From the NCBI GenBank assembly GCA_023846275.1, contig JAIUJO010000084.1, positions 450,397-514,396 of the forward strand: a DNA stretch of 64,000 bases, written 5' to 3'. This DNA is from Vanilla planifolia (Eukaryota; Streptophyta; Magnoliopsida; Asparagales; Orchidaceae). This document shows, piece after piece, positions 28,451-40,518 of the stretch (its first letter is position 1; the number at the start of each line of letters is the position of its first letter). The notes under the pieces were generated by a model. That model did no database searches, was not told where the DNA came from, and worked only from the letters and a program-made list of their open reading frames with translations. The translations under genes and the position numbers were made by a program.

Positions 28451-30794
28451 ATATTTTTTCACACCAGTCCTTTTTCTAATCAACAAAAATAAATTTTGGT
28501 ACCAGGTTAACTTTCAAAAGTAAAAGTTTTATGTGTGATAGTCAATAAGTACCATTTTAGTAAATAACTATAAATAACAACTTTATAATATAAATATTAA
28601 TTTCATATAATAATAAATATTATGCGTCATAAGATATAATATAATATTAACTTTAATAAAGTTTAATATTGGGAAAAATAACTTATATGAATTTAAATAA
28701 AAAAATTAATTACTATTTATAATGTAATGAATATATTATGGACGTAATTTTTTGAACATAATAACATTATAATAAAGAATTTTAGAATTCCAAAATGTTA
28801 TAATAAATATTAAATAATATTTTTATTTGTTATCTATATTATGTCATATGAGTATAAGTTGTAAGAATAATTATATTATTCATTATATATATTTTAATTT
28901 TTTTAATTATTAATTTTGAATAGAAAATATGACATAATGCAAAAGTAAAAAAATATTTTAATTTTTTTAATATTCTAAAAAATTATTAAATATAAAAAGT
29001 TTTTTTAAATTTATTATTACAAAATATCATATATGATTAACCTATTATATTTAATAAATATTATAAGTTCAATTTTTAAGATTTAGCCTTTCTTTAATTA
29101 TTTCTCACTTTTTTATCTTTATTTCAATGCTTCATTTTTCTTGAGTTTCTTATCTCTCTTACTATCATTCTCTTGTTTGCATCTTTGTTCATTATCACTT
29201 TGCATTTTTCTTAGCTTACCCTCCCTCGATTGCTCTATACTTTCTTATTTCTATCTTTCACGAATTTATTTATTCTCTCTATCTCCTTAAAGTTTTCTAT
29301 TTTATTTTCTTCTTCTTTAAATCATCTCTCATCTCTTTTTATTACTATTTTCTCTCTATTTTGTTCTTAAGAATTTGTAACTTTATCTCTCTTATACAAT
29401 AATTATCTCCATCACTATTAACTAATTTTAGCACTTCAATTAGTAATATTTATAAAATCTTCTATTTTTAATTATTTAATATGTAATATTATTGATAAAA
29501 ATTGATCTTATTACATATTTTTATTATGTAATTTGAGTTTTTGTTAATAAGAAAGACAAAATGATGGAAGAAAATCTTATTTACTAAATTTTTTTTATTA
29601 AAAATAATAATTTATCTAATTTCTTTATTAATTTTACTTAAAGAAAATAAAAATATTTGAATATATATTAGGTCATGTTTATGATACAAATTTATTATTT
29701 AATTGTTAATAATAAATTTTTAATATTATTCTTAATTCATATAATAATAATTATAAAATATCATATATATAATCAATTATAAGTTTAATGTAGTTTAATA
29801 TTAGGCAAAATAACTTATATCAATTATAATAAATTAGAAATATTTTATGTTTAAAATATATGTTCTATGTATAATTTTTTTAAATATATTATTATTATGT
29901 TAAAAAATATTAAAAATATAAAATTATATCATTAATAGTAAATATTATATATATTTATTATCAATATTACATTTTATAAATATAATACATTAGAATAATT
30001 ATTTTATTTCTTATTTAAATAAAATTTTTAATTAATTAAATATATTCCATAAAAATTTATAATGTTGTAAATAATTAAATTTAATAAATATTATCAATTT
30101 AATTTTTAAGATTTAACTTTTCAATTATTTCTCTTTTTTCTCTTTATATTTTAATCTCTTACTTATTTCACTCTTACTATCACTCTCTTGTTTGTCTAAT
30201 CATTCTCTATCTCTCAATATTATTCCCTGCCTCTATCCCTTCTTTATCTTTCTTAATTTCTTATTTCTCTCTCATTCTTGCTTGTTTATTTATATACTCT
30301 ATATCATTTATATTATCTTTTTTCTTTTTCTCTTCATTATATCATCAATTATCTCTCTATTACTATTTCTTCCTTTTTTTGCACTTATCAATGAATGACT
30401 TTCTTCCTATCTCACAAAATTGCTATCTTCATCACTATTATCTATTTTCCACACCACCAATTAATAAAGTTTAATAAATCTCTTAAAATACATATTTTTA
30501 ATATATATATAATATTTAAGATAAATATATATTTTATCTTTTTTACTTACTTTAAAATTTAAGTTTTTTTAATAAAAATGATAAGATATTAAAAAAATCA
30601 TATGTATTAATATGTACATTATCAAAAATAATAATTTATACAAATGTTTTATTAATTTTATGTAAATACAATATTGATATAGAATAGATTGTAACATATA
30701 TAATATGGTGAATAATCTTGATAATTTAGAAAATTTTAGAAGTTATTAATTATCCTTAAGAGAATAACAACTTAACAATTTTTTTCATTTATAT

Positions 30795-30870
30795 ACAAGT
30801 GCAACCACATATGAAATATAGCATTGAATCTCATTCAAGCTTAACTCTTGAGAGGCCCTTTTATTTCTCA
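30795..30870 (+). pseudogene. 5S rRNA-like copy with internal deletion
   Basis: GTGCAACCACATATGAAATA, TAGCATTGAATCTCATTCAA, then GCTTAACTCTTGAGAGGCCC. The copy runs from the 5' end into the GGATC-like block, then loses the A-box and intermediate element region, leaving about 75 nt. Confidence 0.7.
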
Positions 30871-32213
30871 AATGTTTTTATATCATTCTTTTTTCTAATA
30901 ATGAAACATTGAGTTTAATAACATTTTAATTTTAAAAATATAAGTTATAATAAATGATAGTTTATAATTTTTATTTTAGTAATTAAATTTTTTTAATAAT
31001 TTAATAATATTATTTTTAAATTTTATATGATAATAAATATGGCAAATCATATGATATAACTAAAAAATTTTAATATAGTTTAATATTTAGTAACTAAAAT
31101 TATATGAGTTATAATAATTTAGAATTAATTTTTATTTATAATAATAAATACATATATCTATATAATGTCTAGAAGTTTTTTAATAAATTAATGTTATATT
31201 AAAAAATATTATAAATATAAAATTATATCACTAATGTTATTTATTATTTATATTTATAATTTATATAGTTTAAAATAAATATAATATATTAGAATAATTA
31301 CATTTATTATTATTTTATTAATTTTTCTTATTTTGAATATGACTAAAAAATGTAATATTATAAGTCAAAATATTCTTTAAATTTTTATATTATTCAAAAA
31401 ATAATAATATAACTTAAATATTTTTTATATTTTATTATTACTAAATTTTATGTATTAACTTGTGATGTTTAACAAATGTTATAAGTTTAATTATTAAGGT
31501 ATAACTTCTATTTAATTACTTCTCTCACTCTTTCTCTTTATCTCAATATGTCTCATATTTTGTCAATTCCTCCACTCTTTTGTTATCTTTCTTTTATTTG
31601 TCGCCTTATTTTTTATCTTCTTATATTATTCTAAGCCTTTCTCTCTCCTCTATCCTTTTTTATTTTCTCATTCCTCTCACTCTTTCACTAATTTATTTAT
31701 TCACTCTATCTCTTTTGAACTCTTTTTTTCATTTTATCTTCATTAAATGGCCTCTAATCTCTCTATATTACTATTTTCTTCTCTAATTTCATTTATTAGT
31801 CAATGACTTTCTATCTCTCTTATAGAATTGTTATTTTCATCTCAATTAACTCTTTTTAGAACAACAAATATAAATATTTAATAGATCTCTCATATTACAA
31901 GGTTTAAGGTTTGATAATCATGAGAAATATGTATTTTATAATTTTTATAACATAATTTATTTTTTAATTTAAAAAATAACAACATAATAGAACAATATTT
32001 TATGTTTTAATGTTAATGTTATTAAAAAAATAGTTTATGTAATTTTTTATTAATTTTATATAAATAGAATAAAGATATTAGAATATATAAAATATATATC
32101 ATCAGCATTATTTTAATTTTAAGATTACATATGCTTTAAAGCATAGAAAATTTTAGAAATGGTTTAATATCTTCACGAAATTAATAACACAACAATATTT
32201 TTTTCTATTTTAT

Positions 32214-32330
32214 GCAAGTGTGACGACACAACTACTTAAGCAATGGATTTTGTTAGGAGTCCAAAGTAAAGCATGCTTGGGTGAGAGTAGTATCGAGATG
32301 TTTGACCTCTTTAAAAGTCCTCATGTTGCA
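32214..32330 (+). pseudogene. 5S rRNA-like copy, well preserved
   Basis: AATGGATTTTGTTAGGAGTC, CAAAGTAAAGCATGCTTGGG, TGAGAGTAGTATCGAGATGT, TTGACCTCTTTAAAAGTCCT, CATGTTGCAT. Full length. The A-box region has one visible change (GTAAAGC for GTTAAGC). A T-rich stretch follows. Confidence 0.88.
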
Positions 32331-33382
32331 TATATTTCTTCATAGCATTTCTTTTTCTAACAAATGATAATTTGTTTTAACAAGTTAATGTTAAAAAAAT
32401 TTTATTACAAATGATATTTTAAAAATTAATTGTTAATAACGACCATATTACATTAACATAATATAATAATAAATATGGCACATATCGTGGTATTATAAAA
32501 TAATTACTTTATTACCATTTAATGTTGAGTAAAAAACTATGTTAATTACAATATAATAGAATTAATTTATTTTTATAATGGTTGGTATATACTTTGTATA
32601 GAATTTTTTAAATATAGTAATATTATATTATAGAATAATAAAAATCTTAATTTATATAATAAATATTGAATTTTACTTCCATTTATTATCTACATTACAT
32701 CATATAAAGATAATGTATTAGAACAATTATATCAATTATAATAAACTAAAATTAATTTATGCTTATAACATGATCTAGATTATGTATAAAATTTAGAAAT
32801 ATTATAATATTATATTACATGATATTAAAATTTTAAAATTATAACATTAATATAGAATATTATTAACATATTATTATTGATATTATATAACTAGAAGATA
32901 ATATACTCGAATAATTTGCAATTTATTATTTAATTAAATTGTTTTATTTTTTTAGTTTGCAGAAAATAACATAATAATAGTCAAAATGTTCTTTAGTTAT
33001 TTCTCTCACTTTTTGCTTTTATCTCAATTTTTTTGAAATTCTCACTTTTCCTCTTTCTTATAATCATTCTATTATTTGTCTCCTCATTCTTTATCTAAGT
33101 GTCACAACCTTTGGATTTTTGATTCTTTTCCCTAAAAAGGCTCTTGGCATCTCCCTCCTCCATGCTTCATTACTTTCTCATTTCTCTCTCTCTTTACTTA
33201 TTTATTTACTCTCTACTTCCTCTATGTTCTTTCTTTTTTTTTCTCTTCATTAAATCATCTCTAACTGCCCTCTATATTTATTTTCTATTTTATTTTTTTT
33301 CATATCAATCCATTACTTTCTTTCTCACATCATGAATATTTATCTTTTGTATCTCTTTTTTAGTCAAAAAAATAATAATATT

Positions 33383-33404
33383 AGAAAATTTCTTATGTTG
33401 CACA
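33383..33404 (+). repeat. Spacer motif resembling the 3' end of 5S, second example
   Basis: TTTCTTATGTTGCACAG here matches the CTCATGTTGCACAT end of 5S better than most spacer copies do. It again lies just after a pyrimidine tract and not in a 5S copy. Confidence 0.6.
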
Positions 33405-33703
33405 GTTTAATCTATAAGATTTATGATAAATAAATGTTTTACAACTTATATTTTTAACTTAATTATTTTTTTATTTATAAGAATGATAAACCTTGGAAAG
33501 AAAATCACATGTATTAATATCTACACTATAAAATATAATAATTTGTGTAATATTTTTATTAATTTTATATAAAAAATATTTATGTTAGAATATCTTTCGA
33601 TAAATATAACAACAATTTTTTCATTAAAAGTACATAAACTAGATATTTTAAAAAATTTTAAAAAAGGTTTATCATCTTCAAGAAAAAATTCAAATGATAA
33701 TGA

Positions 33704-33744
33704 TTTAGGAAGGGTGATGTTCTTTGAAGTCCTCATGTTGCACA
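33704..33744 (+). pseudogene. 5S rRNA-like 3' end only
   Basis: TTTAGGAAGGGTGATGTTCT followed by TTGAAGTCCTCATGTTGCAC is the last third of 5S. It is joined to the upstream flank on the left, so the 5' two thirds are deleted. Confidence 0.7.
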
Positions 33745-33924
33745 TATGGTTTTCATAGCATTCTCTCTTCTAATAGATGATAAAGTTTTTTATTATGATA
33801 TTAATGTTAAAAAATTAAATTGCCTTAAATAATAGTTTGTAATTTCAATTTTAGTAACCAATTTTTAGTAATAACTTGATAATATTATTTTTTATTTTAT
33901 GTAATCATAAATATAACCTATCAT

Positions 33925-33988
33925 TAATATATTAAAATAACAACTTTAATATAATTTAATATATTAAAATAACAACTTTAATATAATT
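33925..33988. repeat. Perfect 32 bp tandem duplication
   Basis: A 32 bp A+T-rich segment containing AATAACAACTTTAATATAAT occurs twice in succession (33925-33956 and 33957-33988) with no visible mismatch. It is a recent local slippage event inside an older spacer. Confidence 0.9.
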
Positions 33989-34719
33989 TAATATTAAGTA
34001 GAAAATCTTGTATCAATCATAATAATTTAGAATTAATTTAGGTCAATAGTAATATTTATATAGATATAAATGATGCATATAATTTTTGACATTTATTAAT
34101 GTTATATTGCAGAATATTAAAAAATATTAAATTATATCATTAATGTTCATTATTATTCATATTTGTTATCAATATTACTTCATATAAATTTAATATATTT
34201 TAATATTAAAAAATTTATAATTTAATAATTTTTTAAATTTAATGTATGTATAAAGTAATATAAAATTAGTAGTTAAAATATTCTTTAAATATTTATAATA
34301 TTCTTAATAAATAATAAGCCAAAAATTGTTTTTATGTTTCATAATTATTAGATATTATATATGATTAACTTATTATATTTAACAATTATTACATGTCTAA
34401 TAATTATTAAGATATAACTTTTATTTAATTACTTTTATAAGTTTTTTCTCTAAATCTTAATGACTCTCATGTTCCCTCACTTTATGCTCCCCTATTGTTA
34501 TCTTTTTATTTGTTGTTTTATTCTTTATCTTCTAATATTCTTTTTGGCACCTCCCTCCTCTATCCTTTCCTTCTTTATTTATTTTTTCTCTTTTACTTGT
34601 TCATTTGTTGTCCTTATCCCATTTATGTTCACTTTTTTCTCCTCTTCAATAAATTGGATCTTATCTCTCTATTATTATTTTCTTCTTTATTTTTTTGTTA
34701 TCAATTCTTGTGTTTCTTT

Positions 34720-34985
34720 GTTTCTTTTGCATTATAGTTATCTTGATGTCCATTAAGTTTTTTCATCCCATCAAATAAAAATAACTAAAAAATATCTTAT
34801 CTTACATATTTTAAAGTATAATATTAATGATGAATATATATTTTGTTATTTATAATTATTATATAATTTAATTTTTTATTTATAGGAATGAATATCTTGT
34901 AGAATAGTTTTCTCCATCACGATTATCTCTTTTTTGAAACAACAATTATTATTTTTTAAGAAATCTTGCGTATTATATAGTTTAA
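34720..34985 (+). repeat. Duplicated end-of-tract segment within one unit
   Basis: The box found once in other units after the pyrimidine tract (TAGTTATCTCCATC ... AAGAAATCT) appears twice here, at about 34730-34810 and, in better form, at 34893-34985 (GTAGAATAGTTTTCTCCATC ... TTAAGAAATCTTGCG). This indicates a short segmental duplication or unequal exchange within this unit. Confidence 0.6.
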
Positions 34986-34997
34986 TAATTAATATTG

Positions 34998-35000
<3 letters not shown>

Positions 35001-35034
<34 letters not shown>
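35001..35034. repeat. (AT)17 microsatellite
   Basis: An uninterrupted run of 34 alternating A and T lies in the spacer after the end-of-tract box. It is self-complementary and could form a cruciform. It is not present in most other units. Confidence 0.95.
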
Positions 35035-35036
<2 letters not shown>

Positions 35037-35314
35037 TAATTTTTATATTTGTTATGTAATTAAATTTTTTTAGAAGAAACACAACAAAATCTAAGAGAAT
35101 CTTATACATTAATATCTATGATTTTGAATCAAAAAGTTCATGCAATTATTTATCAATTTTATATAAATACAAAATTGATATTATATAATTATGATAATTA
35201 CAATAAGCATAAAGTTTTTTCAAAAGTGCATATGGTTTATAATTTAGAAAAATTTAGAAATAATTTATAACCTTAAAAATAATAATACTCAATTATGAAT
35301 TTATTTTTTTGTAT

Positions 35315-35433
35315 GCATGTGCAACCACACTAGTAATATAGCACTTGATCTCATTTGAACACCAAAGTTAAGCAAGCTTAGGTGAGAGTAGTATTAGGAT
35401 GGTTGACCTTTTGAGAAATTATTATGTTCTACC
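35315..35433 (+). pseudogene. 5S rRNA-like copy, well preserved
   Basis: CACTTGATCTCATTTGAACA, CCAAAGTTAAGCAAGCTTAG, GTGAGAGTAGTATTAGGATG, GTTGACCTTTTGAGAAATTA. Full length. The A-box core AAGTTAAGC and the intermediate element GGATGGTTGACC are both recognisable. A T6 run at 35436-35441 lies immediately downstream, where a Pol III terminator would be. The last bases (TATGTTCTACC) no longer pair well with the 5' end, so it is probably not functional. Confidence 0.88.
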
Positions 35434-36611
35434 TATTTTTTCATAGTTTCAGTTTATTAATGAATGATAATTAATTTTAATAACTTATTTATTTTAAATA
35501 ATTACATTTTTTAAAAAAATAGTTTATATTTATCATTTTTTGTAATTAATTATTATTAATAAATTTATAATGCAATAATTAAATTCATACAATAACAAAT
35601 ATGACTTGTGATATGTCATAATAAAACGATTATTTTGATATACTTTAATATTTAGTGAAGCAACATAAAAAATAAGAATTAATTTATGCTTATAATTATA
35701 TATATAATGTGTATAAAAGTTTTTAAATATATTAATATAATATTATGGAATATTAGAAATTTAAAATTATATCATTGATGTTAAATATTATTTTTATTTT
35801 TTTATATTACATCATATAAACGTAACATATTCAAATAAGTAATTAACTTTTTATTTAAATAACTTTTAAAATTTTAATTTTAAATAAAATAATATGAAAT
35901 TAATAGTAAAAATATTCTTTAAATCTTTTTTCTTTGTAAAATAATGATAAACCAATAATATATTTTTTTAACTATCGAAATTTTTATACAATACATTTAT
36001 TATATTTATTATATTTATAATATTTAATAAATATTATAAGTTTAATTATTAACATTTAACATTTCTTTAACTATTTCTATTAATTTTTCTCTTAATTTCA
36101 ATGTCTCTCATATTCTCTCACTTCATTCTCTCTTCTATAATATTTCTTATTTGCTTTTTTATTTTCTATCCTCATGTATTCTTCCTAGCCTTTCCCTCTG
36201 TATTATCCTTCTCTAATTTCCAATTTCCTTCTCTTTTATTTATTAATTTATTCTCTCCTTTGCATTCTCTCATTTATATTTCTCTACATTAAATCTTCTC
36301 TAACCTCTATCTTTTATTATTTCTTTCTTTATTTTGTTCTGATCAATCCTTGTCTTTCTCTCACTTTTGTAGAATAGTTATCTCCATCTTTGTTACCTAT
36401 CTTTTAGCAAATTAATTAATAATATTTAGAAAATATCTTATGTTATGTTGTTTAATATATAATGTTTATGATAAATATATATTATGTTAATTTTATTTTT
36501 TAAGTAACTAAATTTTTTATTCATAATAATAATAACATAACATAAGAAAATGTTATATATTATTGTTTATGTTATTTAAAATAATTGGTTATGTAATTTT
36601 TTATTAATTTT

Positions 36612-36614
<3 letters not shown>

Positions 36615-36651
<37 letters not shown>

Positions 36652-36654
36652 TAT
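36615..36654. repeat. (AT)20 microsatellite
   Basis: An uninterrupted alternating run of 40 nt lies just left of the TTAGAATATATTATGACATA flank, about 50 bp before the foreign insertion at about 36701. Confidence 0.95.
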
Positions 36655-38026
36655 ATTATGACATATATAACGGGAACAAAACTTATTCAAAAGTTCATTT
36701 CCAAAAGATAATGAGCTTGTAATTCCTATAAGAGTTGGGTGAAGTTTTGTAAACAATTTTTGGTAATTTTTGTGTTGTAGTTTCTTCACAAAAATTCATC
36801 ATAAAAATAATTTTTTTTTATAAAAAACTTTGATTTATAATTATATAAGTTTAAATTTTTTTTAATGAAACTAAAAATTTAAATGATAAAAGAAGTTTTT
36901 AGGTTATTTTATTCAGACTAGAACCTATGTTCGCCCCCATCTGAAGTTAACAAGCATTCCACTAGTAAAACAATTACATCTTAAGGTTTTTCCTTACAGG
37001 TTATCTACAACATGCTAGCTTTTTTAAGCTTACCTATAACCCAAGCTTTTACAAACTTAACCTTAACATAATTTTTTACAAGTTCAAGTGGAATAAAATC
37101 ATTGACAAATTTGAAGGCATCTGATAAAAAAATGAAAAAAGTTTTGAAAAAAATGTACTAATATTTATTTCTTGTTTAATAATTTAAAATGGTACAAAAG
37201 AGATTAAAATTACGAAGAGAATTAAGAAAATGAAGGCTTAAAAGAATTAGGCTTAGTTGGAAGAATTTAAAATTTCATATATTGTTAAGCTATAGATGCT
37301 TTCATATAAAATTTATGCCAGTAGAATATGATGTAGCCTTTTTTGAGATGTTAAAATCTTTTTGAAGTCAATTAGTCATTCTTTTCACAAAGATTTGATA
37401 TTTATAGAAGACTTTTTCTCACAACCATTAAAAAGTGACTGAAAAACTATTACAAAAGTAGCTACCAAATATCTTAAAAAGATCCTAAAATATTCTTCCA
37501 AAATGGCTACTATAATGGCATGTTAATAGCTATTTCTTCAGTTATTAGACATGATTAACTAAGTCAACTAGATCAGCATAGTGTAGATCCTGATCATACG
37601 ATCAAACACCTTAAAAACTGACGTGTTCTGCATGATTAGATAAAGCTGGATTAGATTGGCACCATTTGATCAAGTTAAATGAGGTTTCGATCATTTGCTT
37701 ACTCAATATAAAATTAGGATTATATATAGAATGTATGATTCAAAGATGAGAGATCTAGGTTATCATATCAAGAATAAATTATTTAAAAATGTAGAAATAA
37801 AAATAATAGTTTGACGAAGTTGGACAAGATCATGGCCCTTGGATGGATCAGTCAGATACAACAAATGAAGCAGCAACTATCTGATTGACTTATGAAGTGG
37901 GAGGTTTGATCGATTAAGATCACTATTTAAAGGAAGATGCAATCTCCATCATGCTATTAAAAATACGTACTATTAGATGGCGCTGAGCATTACTAGTTTT
38001 GGATGGAGACAGTCTCATGTGACATA

Positions 38027-38067
38027 ATCCCACATTGTACGAAAAGAAGCTTGTTCGACCTTTATAA
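38027..38067 (+). promoter_or_regulatory. snRNA-type promoter motif pair (USE-like plus TATA box)
   Basis: ATCCCACATTG at 38027-38037 matches the plant snRNA upstream sequence element (RTCCCACATCG) at 10 of 11 positions. TTTATAA at 38061-38067 follows after 23 nt. In plants the shorter USE-TATA spacing, of about this size, is typical of Pol III snRNA genes such as U6 and U3. Transcription would start roughly at 38088-38095. No U6, U3 or 7SL sequence is recognisable downstream. The first TTTT run is at 38160-38163. USE-TATA pairs also occur in plant repeats, so activity is unproven. Confidence 0.45.
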
Positions 38068-38417
38068 GCATTCGCTCAGATATAACTTGAAAGCCTAATT
38101 GCGGCTAGCTTCCCTTTATTTACATGGGATTTAATAACATGAGCATACTCAACACACAGTTTTATGAGGGTCAGATCTAGTCCATAACAATATTTGCTTC
38201 GAATATTAGTCGATTCGATCTAATGCCTTATCTAATCTAATTCAAGAATTAGCCATGATATTGAACATTTTAACATAGTTCTGTCTATTTTTCTTGAGTG
38301 AATGCCCAGTCATACATTTGCATTTAGTCATACCCTTAGATATGGCATAAAATGTTTTATTTATTTTGTATGAAAACTTTAATAGAATTAATTTCTTTAT
38401 GTAATCAAGATTTAATA

Positions 38418-38890
38418 ATCAACTTAATGTAGAATTTGACAAAAATACAAAACTATGATTTAAGCAATTAAAGAATGATTTGAAAATAAAATTATCTTAC
38501 TAAAATAAATGAATAGTTTAAGAAAGATAAAAAAGAATTAAGTGATTAAATAATCGAATTGTATTCATTTATTCAATCAAAGAGGTGATTAAACAAATTA
38601 GATGCGTTAATAAGATTTGAAATTTATATGAAAGGGGAATGCCTTATAATATATAAAATAATATTTTATTTTATAGTAAAATATGACCTTGTCTAAGCTA
38701 ATGCACAACTCTTCAATCATGTAAGATTGTTGAACACTCCAAGCTGCTTTGACAACATGAATTCACCATGTTCGTAGCTCAACTCTTATTTTTACTTGTA
38801 AACCTGTATTTAATTTAACAAGCTCATTAGAGTAAAAGGCTAAACTTTTAAGGCTTGCCTTATCAAACAAAAGGGTGATTGAACACATAT
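38418..38890 (+). repeat. Right end of the insertion, repeated at 46020-46475
   Basis: This segment shares a series of blocks with 46020-46475: AATTTG...AAAAATACAAAA, TTACTAAAAT..AATGAATAGT, AATATTTTATTTTATA, TTGTTGAACACTCCAA, AATTCACCATG and AAGGGTGA....AACACAT. The blocks are collinear and at similar spacing, so the two are homologous copies. Confidence 0.8.
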
Positions 38891-38973
38891 GTTTGATAAT
38901 TTAAAAGCTTTTAGAAATGGTTAATTATCTTTGCACCAATAATTACAAAATTAAGATTCTATGACTTTTAGAT

Positions 38974-39090
38974 GCATGTGTGACCACAGTAACACTGTAG
39001 CATTGGATTTCATTAGAACTTGAAGGTTTAGTAGGCTTGGGATAGTGTTGTATAAGAATGATTATTCTCTTAAGAAGTCTTTGTGTTGAA
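38974..39090 (+). pseudogene. 5S rRNA-like copy
   Basis: GCATGTGTGACCACAGTAAC, AGCATTGGATTTCATTAGAA, CTTGAAGGTTTAGTAGGCTT, then CTTAAGAAGTCTTTGTGTTG. The 5' part is good; the A-box (AAGGTTTAGTAGGC) and intermediate element (AATGATTATTC) are altered. It is the first copy right of the insertion. Confidence 0.82.
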
Positions 39091-40400
39091 ACTATTTTTC
39101 ATAGCAATTGTTTTTTTAATGATTAATAATTTATGTTTATAACATTTTTATTTTAAAAATTTAAATTATTATAAATGATATTTTATAATTATCATTTTAT
39201 AATTAATTATTATTAATAACTTCATAATAATATTATTAATTCCATGTAGTAATAAATATGACACATCTTATGATATAATAAAATAATAACTTTGATAGAT
39301 TTAATATTGAGTCAAATAATGTACATCAATTGTAACAAATTAAAATTAATTTTTTGTTCTTATTATTACATATACATTATTTATAAATTTTTTGAATATA
39401 ATAATATTATATTATAGAATAGTAGAAATCAAAAATTATATTATTATGTTAAATATTTTTTATTTTAGTTGTCTACTTTATATCATATAAAGATAATATA
39501 TTAGAATAATTATATTATTTATAATTAATTAACTTTTAAAATTCTAATTTTGAATAAAATAATATTAAATTAATTGTCATAATGTTTTAAAATTTATAAT
39601 ATTCTAAATTATAATAAATCTCAAATATTTTTAATTTTTTATTATTAAATGATATATATAAATAAATTATTATATTTAATCAATATTATATCTTTAACTA
39701 TTAAAATTAAACTTTTAATTTTCTATTTATCTTAATTATTTTTACTTTATCTCAATATCTATCACATTCTCTCACTTTTTTATATATCTTATTATCACTC
39801 TCTTATTTTTTTCATCATTCTTTATTTTTTATATTGTTTTGAGCTTCTCTCTCTCCTCATTTTCTACTCTATCATTTCTTTTTCTCTTTTACTTGTTTAT
39901 TTATTCTCTCAATCTCCTTTATGTTCTCTGTTTTATTTTTCTCTTTAATAAATCACATCTTATATCTCTTTATTTCTATTTTTCTTCTTATTTAGCTGTT
40001 ATCAATCCATGATTTTCATTGTCTCATACATTATAGTTATCTCCATCTCATATATCAAATTTTTAAGCCATCAATTAATAGTGTTTAACAAATCACCACT
40101 ACTGACAAATTAATACTTTATTATTTATATATATCACATAATTTAAGTTTTTATTTATAAGAACGGTAAAATAATGAATGAAAAATTCTGTATTAATGTC
40201 AACTTTATAAAAAAAATAATTTATATAATTTTTGTTCTAAATTTTATATAAATAAAATATTGATATTAGAATATATTATGATATATATAGTAAGCATAAT
40301 TTTTTTAAAGCTCATATGCTTGGTAATTAAGAAAAGTTTAGTGAATGGTAAATTTTTTTTAAGGCAATATTCACACAACAATGATTAGTTTCTTTTGTGT

Positions 40401-40518
40401 ACTTATGCCCCACACCAATATTATAGAACTTGATCTTATTCAAACTCTAATATTATGCATTCTTGGCTGAGACTAGTATTAAGATAGGTTGCCTCTTTAG
40501 ATGTCTTCATGTTGCTCA
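40401..40518 (+). pseudogene. 5S rRNA-like copy, degenerate
   Basis: CACACCAATATTATAGAACT, TGATCTTATTCAAACTCTAA, CATTCTTGGCTGAGACTAGT, ATTAAGATAGGTTGCCTCTT, GTCTTCATGTTGC. Full length with many transitions. Confidence 0.83.

Larger units (their letters stand above)
19863..36700 (+). repeat. Degenerate tandem array of 5S-derived units, plus orientation, first block
   Basis: This is the same repeat family as 1-19862 but reversed. Pyrimidine tracts on plus lie near 21360-21690, 22550-22850, 23850-24170, 24690-25020, 25920-26260, 26755-26830 (cut short), 27500-27790, 29095-29420, 30115-30460, 31515-31830, 32995-33360, 34440-34760 and 36075-36400. Each tract is followed by a conserved GTAGAATAGTTATCTCCATC-like box, then a short CTCATGTTGCATAG-like motif, then A+T spacer, then a flank of the type TTAGAATATATTATGACATA leading into the next 5S copy. 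Between 20400 and 20430 one unit has lost its pyrimidine tract. In many units here the 5S part is shortened or missing (near 24300, 25264, 26831, 28399, 29665, 30798, 33704). Everything between the listed 5S copies is this spacer; no gene is visible. Confidence 0.87.
36701..38890. mobile_element. 2.2 kb non-satellite insertion, unclassified
   Basis: The repeat unit is followed to AACAAAACTTATTCAAAAGT at about 36697, then unrelated sequence begins. The unit resumes at about 38887 with CATATGTTTGATAATTT, exactly where it left off (normal units read GTGCATATGCTTGATAATTT). The insert has more balanced base composition and contains CpG sites (GTTCGACC, GTCGATTCGATC) that are rare in the array. I see no protein frame of useful length, no clear TG...CA long terminal repeats, no primer-binding site and no terminal inverted repeats. 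It may be a decayed non-autonomous retroelement, a solo terminal repeat, or a captured single-copy fragment. A promoter-like motif pair is inside at 38027-38067, and its right 470 bp recurs at 46020-46475. Confidence 0.6.

Noticed and set aside
34460..34756. Short hydrophobic Ser/Leu/Phe/Ile-rich frames starting MSL.. or MSH.. in many units (for example 30192-30398, 36101-36292, 57139-57411)
   Set aside because: They are translations of the repeated pyrimidine tract (TCTCTC, TTTATT). They recur once per unit in shifting frames and are not conserved as protein.
37560..37720. Possible tRNA-derived SINE, from AGGTTTCGATCATTTGC resembling a B box
   Set aside because: No matching A box at the right distance and no tRNA fold can be seen; a single B-box-like word is not enough.
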